Positions 16,978 through 25,503 of a stretch of DNA of 64,000 nt are shown piece by piece (within the stretch, counting starts at the first letter, position 1; each line of letters starts with the position of its first letter). The DNA is taken from positions 2,312,521 through 2,376,520 of the forward strand of contig NZ_CP082286.1 of assembly GCF_019880245.1 (NCBI RefSeq), in the 5' to 3' direction. A model generated the notes under the pieces. That model ran no database searches, was not told where the DNA came from, and saw only the letters and a list, made by a program, of their open reading frames with translations. This stretch comes from Halobaculum roseum (GTDB taxonomy: Archaea; Halobacteriota; Halobacteria; Halobacteriales; Haloferacaceae). The position numbers were made by a program, and so were the translations under genes.

Positions 16978-17343
16978 TCACAGCAGGTGCGAGAAGTTCC
17001 ACAGCCCGATCAGCCCGAACCACGTCGCACAGCCGAGATACACCGCCGCGCGGAGCCCGGGCACGTACCAGTCGGGGGTCTCGCCGCCGACCAGGCGGTC
17101 GATAAGGACGCCCGACTCCGCGAGGAGGCCGACGATCACCATCGTGATCACGGTGAGCAGCGCCATCCCCCCGACGGGACCGAGCCACGCCATCAGCGCC
17201 CGCGAGAGCGGCACCGACTCGCGCACGGAGTCCGAAAGGTGGAGCACCACCACCGTCGAGACGGCGTCCAGACCCTTCCCGACGAGCAGCGCACCCGCCA
17301 GCGTCGCTCGGCGCATGGCCGACGCTTGGGCGTGATCTGTCAT
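16978..17343 (-). CDS. Small membrane protein, unknown
   Basis: 121-aa protein with three or four hydrophobic segments and short polar ends. ATG at 17343; the ATG at 17316 (MRRATLAGALLVG) is a strong alternative, because a TACGGTATAC element at about 17347-17356 lies at leaderless distance from it. It follows the DUF192 gene by 37 bp in the same direction. No family recognised. Confidence 0.65.
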   Translation of the reverse strand: MTDHAQASAMRRATLAGALLVGKGLDAVSTVVVLHLSDSVRESVPLSRALMAWLGPVGGMALLTVITMVIVGLLAESGVLIDRLVGGETPDWYVPGLRAAVYLGCATWFGLIGLWNFSHLL

Positions 17344-17380
17344 AACGGTATACGGTATCCGCGTCGACGACGGGTGTCGG

Positions 17381-17761
17381 CTATTCGACGACCTCGACGA
17401 TGTCCCCGGGCTCCACGTCCTCCGCGGCGCCGGCCGGCAGCTCGATGATCGTGTCCGCGGTGCCCCAGCCGAGCCCGACCCACGGCCGGAGGCGCTTCGC
17501 CTTCGTCACCTCGCCGTCGACGAGCCAGAGCGCGTCGATGGCGAACGGGACGAACAACATGTGGAGGCTCCGCGAGTCTGCCTCCTCGAACGGGAACACG
17601 AGCGCGTAGTCGTCGGGCACCGACCGACGGAACATCAGCCCGCGGGCCTGCGACCGGAACGAGTCGGCCACGTCGACGTCCGTCGCGAGGACGTGCTCGC
17701 GCGGCGCCGACGGCTCCTCGTCCTCCGGGTCGATGGCCGCGGACCGGTGGATCACTCGCAC
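17381..17761 (-). CDS. DUF192 family protein
   Basis: 126-aa DUF192 protein. Core features are present: RGLMFRRSVPDDYALVFPF, the aromatic/Met patch LHMLFVPFAIDALWLVDGE and the final VEPGDIVEVVE. DUF192 forms a small beta-fold of unclear role. No lipobox or signal peptide is seen with the GTG at 17761; reading from 17887 would add an Arg-rich stretch unlike the rest, so the GTG is preferred. Confidence 0.88.
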   Translation of the reverse strand: MRVIHRSAAIDPEDEEPSAPREHVLATDVDVADSFRSQARGLMFRRSVPDDYALVFPFEEADSRSLHMLFVPFAIDALWLVDGEVTKAKRLRPWVGLGWGTADTIIELPAGAAEDVEPGDIVEVVE

Positions 17762-18035
17762 GGGGCGTGGTGGACGGGCAGGGGGTATGAACGTATCCGT
17801 TCGCGCGACCGCGCTCGCGACGCGGGCAACCCGCACGCCGCTCTCGTCGTCTCGGCACGCCGTTCGTGTGAACTCTCCTCGACTCACTCTCTCATCCTCT
17901 CACCCTGTCACACTCTCGCTCACTCTGCCTCTGCAATCGACCGAATGAAGGTGGTTTCCATGAACAACAGATATTCGCCAAAATCGAATGACGAAGAGGC
18001 GAAACGGAGAACACAGATGTCGAACGACCGCGGGG

Positions 18036-18043
18036 CTTATTAT
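18036..18043 (+). promoter_or_regulatory. TATA element of the zinc-ribbon gene
   Basis: CTTATTAT, about 27 bp upstream of the ATG at 18067, predicts a leaderless transcript for the small zinc-ribbon protein. Confidence 0.55.
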
Positions 18044-18066
18044 CGTGTGCATCGTTACCATGATAC

Positions 18067-18210
18067 ATGCGTCCGGACCCATACCACACCGGGACGGTGC
18101 GCGTCTTCGAGTGCCGGACGTGCTCGGCGCGCATCGAGGCGGAGCACAGCCCGAGCGCCTGTCCAGAGTGCGGCGGCGACCTACAGGATATCAGCGTCCC
18201 ACGGGAGTGA
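18067..18210 (+). CDS. Small rubrerythrin-like zinc-ribbon protein
   Basis: 47-aa protein with two CxxC knuckles, FECRTCSAR and ACPECGGDLQ, ending DISVPRE, matching the haloarchaeal rubrerythrin-like (rubredoxin-type) mini-proteins. It should bind one Zn or Fe through four Cys. It is leaderless from the TATA element at 18036 and stands alone. Role unknown: electron transfer or a small zinc-finger partner are both possible. Confidence 0.85.
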   Translation: MRPDPYHTGTVRVFECRTCSARIEAEHSPSACPECGGDLQDISVPRE

Positions 18211-18257
18211 TCCCGAGGGAGTGAGCGTTTTTACCCGAGCGCGACGCGAGTCCCCGT

Positions 18258-18845
18258 ATGGAGCGGACGCCAGACGGGACGCCGGTCGGCGTCGACGACC
18301 CGTACGAGTTCGCCGGCCGCTGTGACCATTTGACGGGCGACGGTCGCTGTCGCTTCGCGCTCGAACGCGCCGGCGACGACCGCGAGTTCGCGGCCGAGCG
18401 GCGCCGTGCCGACTACGCCTGCGTCGCCGCCGACGAGGACGCCGACTGGCGCGATTGCCCCCACTACCGGTCGACGACCGACGCGAAGGCGTGCGCGCGG
18501 TGTGGGCTGGAGGAGGTCCGGATCGCCCACGACGACCGCCGACCACTCGTCGAGGAGCACCACCTCTCGTACGGGGAAGGGTCGACGGAGGGAGGACGCC
18601 AAGGTGAACCGGAGAGATCGCCGGACAGCGAGTCGAATCGGAGCCCATCCCACGAGATCACGGTGGGGTTGTGCCGGTGGTGTCACACGAAGGTGCACAA
18701 GTCGTTCGCGCGCGTCGACGACGACGCGAGCCCCGATCCGGAGGCGGTCGCCGAGCGCGAGAGCCGCCGCGGCGAGGAACTCGGCGAACTGGGGTTCTCC
18801 TCCGCCAACGAACGGTACGGCGACGACCGCCGGGGCGACGAGTGA
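18258..18845 (+). CDS. Cys/His-rich HNH-like protein (DUF7097-like)
   Basis: 195-aa protein with two metal-binding parts. The N-terminal half has scattered Cys/His (CDHLTGDGRCRF, CPHY). The C-terminal half has a CxxC, then VEEHHLSY and GLCRWCHTKVHKSF, the arrangement of an HNH-type treble-clef nuclease core. A disordered linker of about 25 residues (GEGSTEGGRQGEPERSPDSE) splits the motif halves. Haloarchaeal conserved family (DUF7097 from memory); nuclease activity is not proven. Follows the zinc-ribbon gene by 47 bp. Confidence 0.75.
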   Translation: MERTPDGTPVGVDDPYEFAGRCDHLTGDGRCRFALERAGDDREFAAERRRADYACVAADEDADWRDCPHYRSTTDAKACARCGLEEVRIAHDDRRPLVEEHHLSYGEGSTEGGRQGEPERSPDSESNRSPSHEITVGLCRWCHTKVHKSFARVDDDASPDPEAVAERESRRGEELGELGFSSANERYGDDRRGDE

Positions 18846-18986
18846 CGCGGACGCGCCGGCGACGAGCGGGCCGGTCGAGTCGGGGACGAGCGGACCGGTC
18901 GCGACGGCGACGGGTGATGTACGCATATCCGTGCATCGCTCGGTGAGAAGCGGGCTGCTTTTCACCACGTCCGCGCAATTCACTCC

Positions 18987-19541
18987 ATGAGCGAGCCGCG
19001 CATCGTGGTCATCGACAACCACGGACAGTTCACACACCTCGAGGGCCGGGCGCTTCGCGACGTGGGCGTCGACTCGGAGATCCTCGACAACGACACCGAG
19101 CCCGACGACATCGACGCCGACGGGATCGTCCTCTCGGGCGGCCCGAGCATGGACCGCGTCGGCCGCTGTTCCGACTACCTCGACCTGGGCGTGCCCGTGC
19201 TGGGCATCTGCCTGGGCCTGCAGTTCATCGCCGAGGAACTGGACGGCCGCGTCGAGTCCGGCGACTACGGCGGCTACGCCGATGTCGACGTACGGATCCG
19301 CGACGACGAGGATCCCCTGGTCGGGTCGCTCGCGCCCGAGACGCGCACGTGGGCCAGCCACGCCGACGAGGTCGTCGAGGCGCCCGACGGGTTCGCCGTC
19401 ACCGCCGACAGCGACGTCTGCGGCGTCGAGGCGATGTCCGACACCGACCGCGACCTGTACGGCGTCCAGTGGCACCCCGAGGTGAGCCACACCGAGCGCG
19501 GGCAGGAGGTCTTCGAGAACTTCGTCGAGATCTGTCGGTAG
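18987..19541 (+). CDS. guaAA: GMP synthase, glutaminase subunit A
   Basis: 184-aa class I glutamine amidotransferase that feeds ammonia to the separate PP-loop GMP synthase subunit (XMP to GMP), as in archaea with a split enzyme. The catalytic triad is intact: nucleophile Cys75 in PVLGICLGLQ, and His163/Glu165 in QWHPEVSHTE. The length equals the stand-alone archaeal subunit; the synthetase subunit is not in this window. A TATA-poor 140-bp gap precedes the ATG. Confidence 0.94.
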   Translation: MSEPRIVVIDNHGQFTHLEGRALRDVGVDSEILDNDTEPDDIDADGIVLSGGPSMDRVGRCSDYLDLGVPVLGICLGLQFIAEELDGRVESGDYGGYADVDVRIRDDEDPLVGSLAPETRTWASHADEVVEAPDGFAVTADSDVCGVEAMSDTDRDLYGVQWHPEVSHTERGQEVFENFVEICR

Positions 19542-19755
19542 TCGCCCTCGAGTTCTCCGATCGGCGGTTCCGTCTTGTGGTTTTGAGCTGGCTCGATTCC
19601 CCTCCGAGAAGTCACCGGGGTGAGCCTGTCCGAGCAGTTCAGGTCGAACACGTGCCCGTCGGCGTCCGGCCATTCCGTTCGACGCTCGCTACCGATCCGC
19701 ACGACGAGTACGCCTCATTTTTACGTCCCGCATGCGTCCCCCACCGTCAACGCGT

Positions 19756-21759
19756 ATGACTGCGACCCAGAGCAACCTCGCCGGCCTCTCGCGGTTCATC
19801 TTTCGTGCGCCGTCGTGGTACACGTCGGTCGCGTTCGCCCTCCTGCTGGCGGCAGTCGCCGGCGTCGGCGCCTTCGAGCGCCCGGAAACCTCGGTCGCGT
19901 GGCGCGGCGTCCTGTTCGTCGGCCGCGACGCCTGGGAGGGCGTGTTCTTCATCGGCATCCCGACGGTCGTCGCCGGGCTCGGCACCGCGTGGGTCGACCG
20001 CCTGGTCGGCGGGAAGCTCACGCCGAACCGCTCGTCGCTGCTCGCGCTGGTGTGTGAGGTCGTCATCGTCGCCTTCCTCGCGGTGGGCGGGCTGCTGGCG
20101 TATCTGACCCCGCTGGGCCAGCGGTTCGTCTTCGACGTGCTCGTCGTCGCGCTGGCGTCGGTGTTCGCCATCCGCCTGCTCGTGATCATGGCGGTCTCGC
20201 GGTCGTCGCTCCCGGTCGCGGCGGTGCCCGCGAGCATCCAGACGCTGACCGCCGCGGTCCTGTTGTTCGTCTACAGCGGTACGCTCCGCGTCCTCGAGGT
20301 CGGCGGGCCGCTGCTCGACACGTTCCTCATGCCGTATCTCTCGCGGCCCCAGGAGGCGCCGCCGGAACTGTCGGCGATCAGCCCGGACCACTTCCTCGTG
20401 CTCGGGCTCACCTGCGCGCTGTATGCGGGCGCGGTGTGGACGTTCCTCTACGTCGTCGACCGTCCGTGGCGCAACACGCTCGGCGTCTCGGTGCTCGATT
20501 TCCTGCAGGGGTTCATCGGCCACGTCGCCGAGGGGACCCGCGAGTTGGAGGACTTCTTCGAGCAGCTGGGCGAGGAGGCGGTCGTTCCCGTGACGGTCCT
20601 CTCGCTGCGGACGCCCGACGGCGAGGAGAAGGCTCGTTGGGTGCTCCCGATGATCCATCCCGGTCCCATGGGTGAGATCGGCGGCGGCAACCTCCCGGTC
20701 CGCATCGCCGCCGCGACCGACGGCGTCGCGTTCCCGCCGCACGCGACCGCCGGACACGACTTCAACCTCGTCACCGAACGCGAGGTCGACACCGTCGTCG
20801 AGGCGGCCGACCGGGCGTACGACCGGCTCACCTACTCCTCGGAGGCGACCGAGAGCGTCCGAACGACCGCCGGCGAGGCGTCGATCCTGGGGCAGGGGTT
20901 CGACGACGACGCCCTGCTCGTGTCGACGTTCGCGCCAGGGTTCGCCGACGACGTGGAGTACGCGGTCGGGCTATCGACGGCCGCCGAGGCGCGCACCGAG
21001 GGACTGGACGACGTGCTGCTCGTCGACGCCCACAACTCCAACAACGGCCTCGACGGCCCGGATCTGGGCCACGTGACTCCCGGGTCGACGCGGTCGTTCG
21101 ACATGATGCAGGCGGCCCGCCGCGTCGGCGAGCGCCTCGCGGTCGCGCCCCGTGGCGACCTCTCGGCGGGCGTCGCCTGGGAGCGCACGGACTGGGTCCC
21201 CGAGGAGGGGATCGGCCCGCTCGGCGTCCGCGCGATGGTGACGGAAGTCGACGGCGCCGCCGGGGCTGACGACGACGGCGATACCGACGCCGGGACCGCC
21301 GCCGGCGACGACGCCACGGGCGACGATGATCCGAATGCCGGCCCACAGACGACCGCGTACGTGCTCGTCGACGGCAACAACATGGAACCCGGGCTGCGCG
21401 GGCATCTCGTCGACGCCGTCGCTGACGCCGTCGACGCCGACGAGGCGGAGGTGATGACGACCGACACGCACATCGTCAACACCGTAGAGGCGGACAACCA
21501 GGTCGGCGCGGCCGTCGATCGGGACGCGCTCACGGACGTGGTCGTCGACGTGGCCGAACGGGCGGCCGCCGACGCCGAACCCGTCGAGTCCGGCATGGCG
21601 ACCGAACACGCCGAGGTGACGGTGTTCGGCAACGACCGAACCGAGTCGCTCGCGAGCCACGCCAACGCCGCCGTCTCGATGGGCGGCGCGCTCGCGGCGG
21701 CGGTCATCCTCGCGTCGCTGGCGATCTCGGTGCTGCTGTTCTTCGTGACGGGCGCGTAA
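19756..21759 (+). CDS. DUF2070 family membrane protein
   Basis: 667-aa archaea-specific membrane protein. About six or seven helices in the first 240 residues precede a large soluble domain with conserved MIHPGPMGEIGGGNLPVRI, ATAGHDFNLV and VDAHNSNNG, and a last helix at the C-terminus. The His/Asp/Asn-rich conserved patches suggest a metal site and hydrolase-like chemistry, but function is not established. An acidic low-complexity stretch (about 500-535) interrupts the soluble domain. TATA-like CATTTTTACG at about 19714 is the candidate promoter. Confidence 0.9.
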   Translation: MTATQSNLAGLSRFIFRAPSWYTSVAFALLLAAVAGVGAFERPETSVAWRGVLFVGRDAWEGVFFIGIPTVVAGLGTAWVDRLVGGKLTPNRSSLLALVCEVVIVAFLAVGGLLAYLTPLGQRFVFDVLVVALASVFAIRLLVIMAVSRSSLPVAAVPASIQTLTAAVLLFVYSGTLRVLEVGGPLLDTFLMPYLSRPQEAPPELSAISPDHFLVLGLTCALYAGAVWTFLYVVDRPWRNTLGVSVLDFLQGFIGHVAEGTRELEDFFEQLGEEAVVPVTVLSLRTPDGEEKARWVLPMIHPGPMGEIGGGNLPVRIAAATDGVAFPPHATAGHDFNLVTEREVDTVVEAADRAYDRLTYSSEATESVRTTAGEASILGQGFDDDALLVSTFAPGFADDVEYAVGLSTAAEARTEGLDDVLLVDAHNSNNGLDGPDLGHVTPGSTRSFDMMQAARRVGERLAVAPRGDLSAGVAWERTDWVPEEGIGPLGVRAMVTEVDGAAGADDDGDTDAGTAAGDDATGDDDPNAGPQTTAYVLVDGNNMEPGLRGHLVDAVADAVDADEAEVMTTDTHIVNTVEADNQVGAAVDRDALTDVVVDVAERAAADAEPVESGMATEHAEVTVFGNDRTESLASHANAAVSMGGALAAAVILASLAISVLLFFVTGA

Positions 21760-21809
21760 CCGGAGGGCGCTCGCTCTCGACTGTTCCCACGCCAGAATCG
21801 TGTCGCCCG

Positions 21810-22721
21810 TCAGTCGCGCAGCGTCTCGACGACCGAGCCGATCTCGTTGGTCTGTTCCTCGACGGCGGCGGCGATCTCGTCGGCCTCGGCGGCGATCTCG
21901 TCGGCGTCCCCGGCGGCGTCCTCGACCATCGCGGACACCTCCTCGGCGGAGGCCGCCTGCTCGTCGGTGGCGCGGGCGACCTCGCTGACCCCCGCGGAGG
22001 CCTCCGAGACGGTGTCGGCGATCTCCCCGAGGTGGTCCATCGCCTCGGCGGTCTGGGACACGCCCTCGTCGATGCGCTCGTTGCTCCCCTCGATCTCGTC
22101 GACGACCTCGTTCATCTCGGCTTTGATCTCGTCGACGGTCTCCTCGACGGCCTCGGCCTCCTCCTGAGAGTCCTCGGCGAGGTTCTTCACCTCGTTGGCG
22201 ACGACCGCGAAGCCGTCACCCTCGGCGCCCGCGCGGGCGGCCTCGATGTTGGCGTTGAGCGCCAGCAGGTTCGTCTGCTCGGCGATGTCGTCGATCACGT
22301 CGACGAACTCGTCGATGTCCTCGATCCGCCTGCCGATCCGCTCGATGCCCTCGGTCATCGACTCGGCCGCGTCGGCGACCGCGCGGATCGCGTTCATCGC
22401 CTCCTCGGCGGACTCCTCGCCCCGTTCGGCGGCCGCCTCCGCGTCGTCGGCCGCCGCGGCGACCTGCTCGGCCGAGGAGGCGACCTCCTCGATCGCCGCC
22501 GAGAGGTTCGTCATCTCGTCGCTCACGGTTCGCATGTCCTCGGACTGCTCGTCGGCCAGCCCGGCGATCTCCGTCGTCGACACCGCGACCTGCTGGGAGG
22601 CGGCCTGCAGCCCGGTCAGGGCGTCGGCGGCGTCCTCGTTCATGTCCTCGGCGTCCGCGTCGATCGCGTCGTCGATGTCGACCTCGATGTCGCCCACGTC
22701 GTCGGACTCGGTGGTTGCCAT
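21810..22721 (-). CDS. Soluble methyl-accepting chemotaxis-type transducer
   Basis: 303-aa MCP signalling domain with no membrane helix or recognisable sensor domain. The hairpin tip that contacts CheA/CheW is intact (IAEQTNLLALNANIEAARAG then FAVVANEVKNLAEDS), flanked by long heptad coiled coils with many Glu/Gln pairs that could be methylated. The acidic N-terminus of about 40 residues has no known fold. It may be a cytoplasmic Htr-like transducer sensing through another protein. The ATG at 22721 starts MATTESDDVG. Single gene. Confidence 0.9.
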   Translation of the reverse strand: MATTESDDVGDIEVDIDDAIDADAEDMNEDAADALTGLQAASQQVAVSTTEIAGLADEQSEDMRTVSDEMTNLSAAIEEVASSAEQVAAAADDAEAAAERGEESAEEAMNAIRAVADAAESMTEGIERIGRRIEDIDEFVDVIDDIAEQTNLLALNANIEAARAGAEGDGFAVVANEVKNLAEDSQEEAEAVEETVDEIKAEMNEVVDEIEGSNERIDEGVSQTAEAMDHLGEIADTVSEASAGVSEVARATDEQAASAEEVSAMVEDAAGDADEIAAEADEIAAAVEEQTNEIGSVVETLRD

Positions 22722-22834
22722 ACCCCTGAGGCGTCTCAAAAACGGATAATATCCCGCATCAAATTATCACGACACGGAATTATCACAACCAATGATCCCT
22801 GACCCGTGGCTACAGCCGCTACGACCCGGCCCGA

Positions 22835-23500
22835 TCACGGGTCACGATCGGCCGGGAACCAGTCGGCGGCGTCGCGATAGCGCCCGCCGATGTCGGCGAC
22901 GGCGCCGTCGACCGCCCCGTCGCAGCCGACGTGCGTAAGCTCCGAGACTTCGCCCCCCAGCGCGCCGGCGACGCGCTCGAACGCCCGCCGGTCCGGCTTG
23001 CGCCACCCGCAGGCGACGCTCGTCACGACGGCGTCGAAGTCGTCGCGCGCGAGGTCCGACCGCACGAGCACGCGGCCGACCAGCTCGGGCACCGCGCAGT
23101 TCGCGAGCAGCCCGACCGGTCCGTCCTCGCGTGCGCGTTCGACCGCGTCGACCGCCCCCGTTCGGGTTCGGACCGCCGGGTCGAAGGCGGCGACGACGGC
23201 CCGTCGGGCGGCGTTGCCGGGCGCGTCGACGCCGCGGGACGCGAGCGCCCGGCTCACGTGCGCCGGGAGCGGAACCTCCGCGCCCGCGGGGGCGTCGACG
23301 TGGGTCTCGCCGTAGGCGTCGGCCCAGTCGTCGGGGACATCGACGCCGCGGGCTCGCAATTCGTCGCCGACGGCCGCCGCCGGGTCCGACGGGAGGTCGG
23401 CCTCGACGAGCGTGTCGAACAGCGCGAACGAGACGGCGGTCACGACCTCCTCTCGACCCCGAGCCGCCAAGAACGCTCCGACGGAGTCCGCCGATTCCAC
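22835..23500 (-). CDS. HAD-superfamily protein with degenerate catalytic motifs
   Basis: 221-aa HAD-fold protein. Motif III (CGWRKPDRRAFE) and an acidic motif IV (GCDGAVDGAV) are visible, so the fold is clear. Motif I, normally DxDGT or DxxGT with a nucleophilic Asp, reads SFALFDTLVE, with Ala at the nucleophile position; motif II, normally Ser/Thr, reads GLLANC. It may be a pseudo-phosphatase or regulatory HAD. GTG at 23500 (VESADSVGAFL) is preferred; upstream codons look non-coding. Function unknown. Confidence 0.8.
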   Translation of the reverse strand: MESADSVGAFLAARGREEVVTAVSFALFDTLVEADLPSDPAAAVGDELRARGVDVPDDWADAYGETHVDAPAGAEVPLPAHVSRALASRGVDAPGNAARRAVVAAFDPAVRTRTGAVDAVERAREDGPVGLLANCAVPELVGRVLVRSDLARDDFDAVVTSVACGWRKPDRRAFERVAGALGGEVSELTHVGCDGAVDGAVADIGGRYRDAADWFPADRDP

Positions 23501-23542
23501 GGCTCCGGTCGGGGGTCCAGATCGCGGCGATCTGCGGGTTTC

Positions 23543-23554
23543 ATATCGCGATAT
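23543..23554. promoter_or_regulatory. 12-bp palindrome upstream of the HAD gene
   Basis: Perfect palindrome ATATCGCGATAT, about 45 bp before the HAD start on the minus strand. It could be an operator, or an A+T-rich promoter region that is symmetrical by chance. Confidence 0.35.
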
Positions 23555-23694
23555 ACGATACACGGCTGAATCGCGGCCATCGGTACGCGCGGGCTCCGAG
23601 GGGCCTCAGAGGCTGCAGGGATGGTGTGCGCTGTTGGCGCCGCAAGCGACGAACGGCGAAAAAACCGGGTCGAACCGTTCGACCCGCGGACGCG

Positions 23695-23997
23695 TCACCC
23701 GGAACTCGGCATCACCAGATCCGAGACGGACACGTCGGGGGCGTCCGGTTCCGGCAGCGGGAGGGACGATCCCAGTCTCCGGTACTCGTACACGAGCGCG
23801 GGCACGACCATCAGTCCGACCGTCCCGGCGACGGCGACGTAATCGCCGTACCGGAGGTTCACCGACGCGATGGCGAGCCACGCCGCGGTCCACGCGAGTA
23901 CTGTGCTAGCTATCACGACCTCGACCACCACGGTCACGGCGCTCGGGAGTCGATCCCCGAGGGTCGACCGTGCCTCGTCAGTCGATGGCAGTGGCAC
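23695..23997 (-). CDS. Small membrane protein, unknown
   Basis: 100-aa protein with two membrane helices (about 22-40 and 50-70) and an acidic tail (LPEPDAPDVSVSDLVM). GTG at 23997 begins VPLPSTDEARST; a longer frame from 24135 would overlap the peptidase gene and cross the probable terminator hairpin at 24036. No family recognised. Confidence 0.6.
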   Translation of the reverse strand: MPLPSTDEARSTLGDRLPSAVTVVVEVVIASTVLAWTAAWLAIASVNLRYGDYVAVAGTVGLMVVPALVYEYRRLGSSLPLPEPDAPDVSVSDLVMPSSG

Positions 23998-24035
23998 GTC
24001 CGGACGGCGCTGTGTGCCGGCCGACGGAAAAGCGT

Positions 24036-24065
24036 GGGGCGCGCTTTCGACGCTGAAAGCGCCCC
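24036..24065 (-). terminator. Probable terminator of the M24 peptidase gene
   Basis: Hairpin GGGGC-GC-GCTTTC (24036-24048) with GAAAGC-GCCCC (24055-24065), a 2-nt bulge and a 6-nt loop, followed on the minus strand by CGCTTTTCC. It lies 22 bp after the peptidase stop codon. Confidence 0.55.
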
Positions 24066-24086
24066 GGAAAAGGTCGATCCGCGGGG

Positions 24087-25316
24087 TTACCGGATGACGT
24101 TCGACTCCAGGTCCCGCGGGAAGTACGTCAGCCATTCGGTGCCGTTCTCGGTGATGGCGATGGTGTCGGAGTGTCGGTAGCCGTACTCGTCGGTGTAGAT
24201 CCCGGGTTCGATGGTGTAGATCTGTCCGGGCGCCATCACGTCGTCGCCTGTGCGGGACGAAGTCCCGCTAGCTGACGGGTGTGACCCGTCAGCCCCGTCG
24301 ACGTACTCGTAGTCGTCCCAGCCGCGGTCGATGTACGGCGGCTCGTGGCCCCCGAGGCCGATGTTGTGGCCGACGTGGTGCTGGGCGGTGTCCTCGATCC
24401 CCTGTTCGAGGAAGTAGTCGCGGACGACCTCGTCGACGCCGGCGATCGACTGCCCGGGACCGAGCGCGTCGATGGCGATAGTTTGAGCCTCGAGCATCAG
24501 CTCGAAGTAGTGGACCTGCTCGTCGGAGGGCTCCCCGACGAACATCGTGCGCTCCAGTTCGGAGTGGTAGCCGTCGACGTTCGCGGACGCGCCCGTGATC
24601 AGCACGTCCCCTTCCGAGAGCCGTTCGTTGGGGGTGTGGCCGTGCGGAAGGGCGGTCTCGCTGCCGGAGATGTAGCCGGCGTGGACGGGTCCGGACCCTC
24701 GCGTGCGCATGGCGTATCGATCCCCGAGGGTGTCGAGCATCGCCCGGGAGGCGTCGGTCGTGGCCTTCTGGCTCACCGTCACGGGGTGGGCGCCGACCTC
24801 GGTGTAGTCGGCGAGATAGCGGTGGGCGAGGTTTGCCCACTTCGCGGACTCGCGCACCAGATCCACCTCGGCGTCGGTCTTCTCCCAGCGCATGCGGTCG
24901 ACCCACGACTGGCTCTCGACCTCGACGAACTCCGAGAGCGAGGGGCCCTCGTAGCCCATCACCCCGGGCGCGCCGTCGGCGTCGGAGACGACCGACTCGG
25001 CGCCCATCCCCTCCAGCATCGCCGCCGCGGTCTCGATCGGCTTCCCCTGCGGGTAGTCGAAGTAGTGGTGGACCGCGTCGATCCGGGGGTTCGGCTCCAC
25101 GCGCTCGACCTCAAGCCGTGGGACGGTGATCTCCATGCCGTCCCGCGTGACCGCGAGGACGACCGGGCGCTCGGTCTGGATGTGATGAAAGCCCGAGAGG
25201 TACTCGATGCTCGTCGCGTCGAAGAACGTCGCCGCGTCGGCAGCGGTGTCCGCGAGCCGCCCGCGCACCTCCGCGAGCCGCGCGTCGAACTCCGATTCGG
25301 GGAGTTTCGTCGCCAT
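24087..25316 (-). CDS. pepQ: M24-family (Xaa-Pro peptidase-like) protein with internal palindrome insertion
   Basis: 409-aa pita-bread-fold protein: N-terminal creatinase-like domain (1-160) and C-terminal M24 domain. Conserved GHNIGLGGHEPP and YTIEPGIY keep the His and first Glu ligands. Three of five usual metal ligands are changed: the DxG Asp is Thr (ITGAS), the SDxTRT Asp is Glu (SELERT), and the RIED Glu is Ser (RHSD). It may be metal-free or have altered specificity. Residues about 341-356 (GSHPSASGTSSRTG) are encoded by two palindromes inserted in frame at 24252-24292. Annotated as prolidase by family; activity uncertain. Confidence 0.87.
   Translation of the reverse strand: MATKLPESEFDARLAEVRGRLADTAADAATFFDATSIEYLSGFHHIQTERPVVLAVTRDGMEITVPRLEVERVEPNPRIDAVHHYFDYPQGKPIETAAAMLEGMGAESVVSDADGAPGVMGYEGPSLSEFVEVESQSWVDRMRWEKTDAEVDLVRESAKWANLAHRYLADYTEVGAHPVTVSQKATTDASRAMLDTLGDRYAMRTRGSGPVHAGYISGSETALPHGHTPNERLSEGDVLITGASANVDGYHSELERTMFVGEPSDEQVHYFELMLEAQTIAIDALGPGQSIAGVDEVVRDYFLEQGIEDTAQHHVGHNIGLGGHEPPYIDRGWDDYEYVDGADGSHPSASGTSSRTGDDVMAPGQIYTIEPGIYTDEYGYRHSDTIAITENGTEWLTYFPRDLESNVIR
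24252..24292. repeat. Double palindromic element inside the M24 gene
   Basis: Two perfect hairpins separated by 3 bp: GCGGGAC-GAA-GTCCCGC (24252-24268) and CTGACGGGT-GTG-ACCCGTCAG (24272-24292). They are read through in frame. Their product is a Ser/Gly/Thr-rich loop just before the VMAPGQIYTIEPG core, a surface turn where an insertion is tolerable. The layout resembles in-frame palindromic elements known from Rickettsia (RPEs), by analogy only. Confidence 0.85.
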
Positions 25317-25503
25317 GGCAGCCGAATTCGCCGCTCGCGGGATAAGCGTCCGGGAAGCGGCGTTGGAGTCAACGAAGTCGAGCGACCCTCACCGATAAAT
25401 CACGTACCGCGATATGAAATCTGCAACCGACAGCCCCGACCGGCGCTCGATATCCCGGAAGCGGTCCGCCCGAACGGGGACGGACGCCGCAGATCTCGGT
25501 TGA

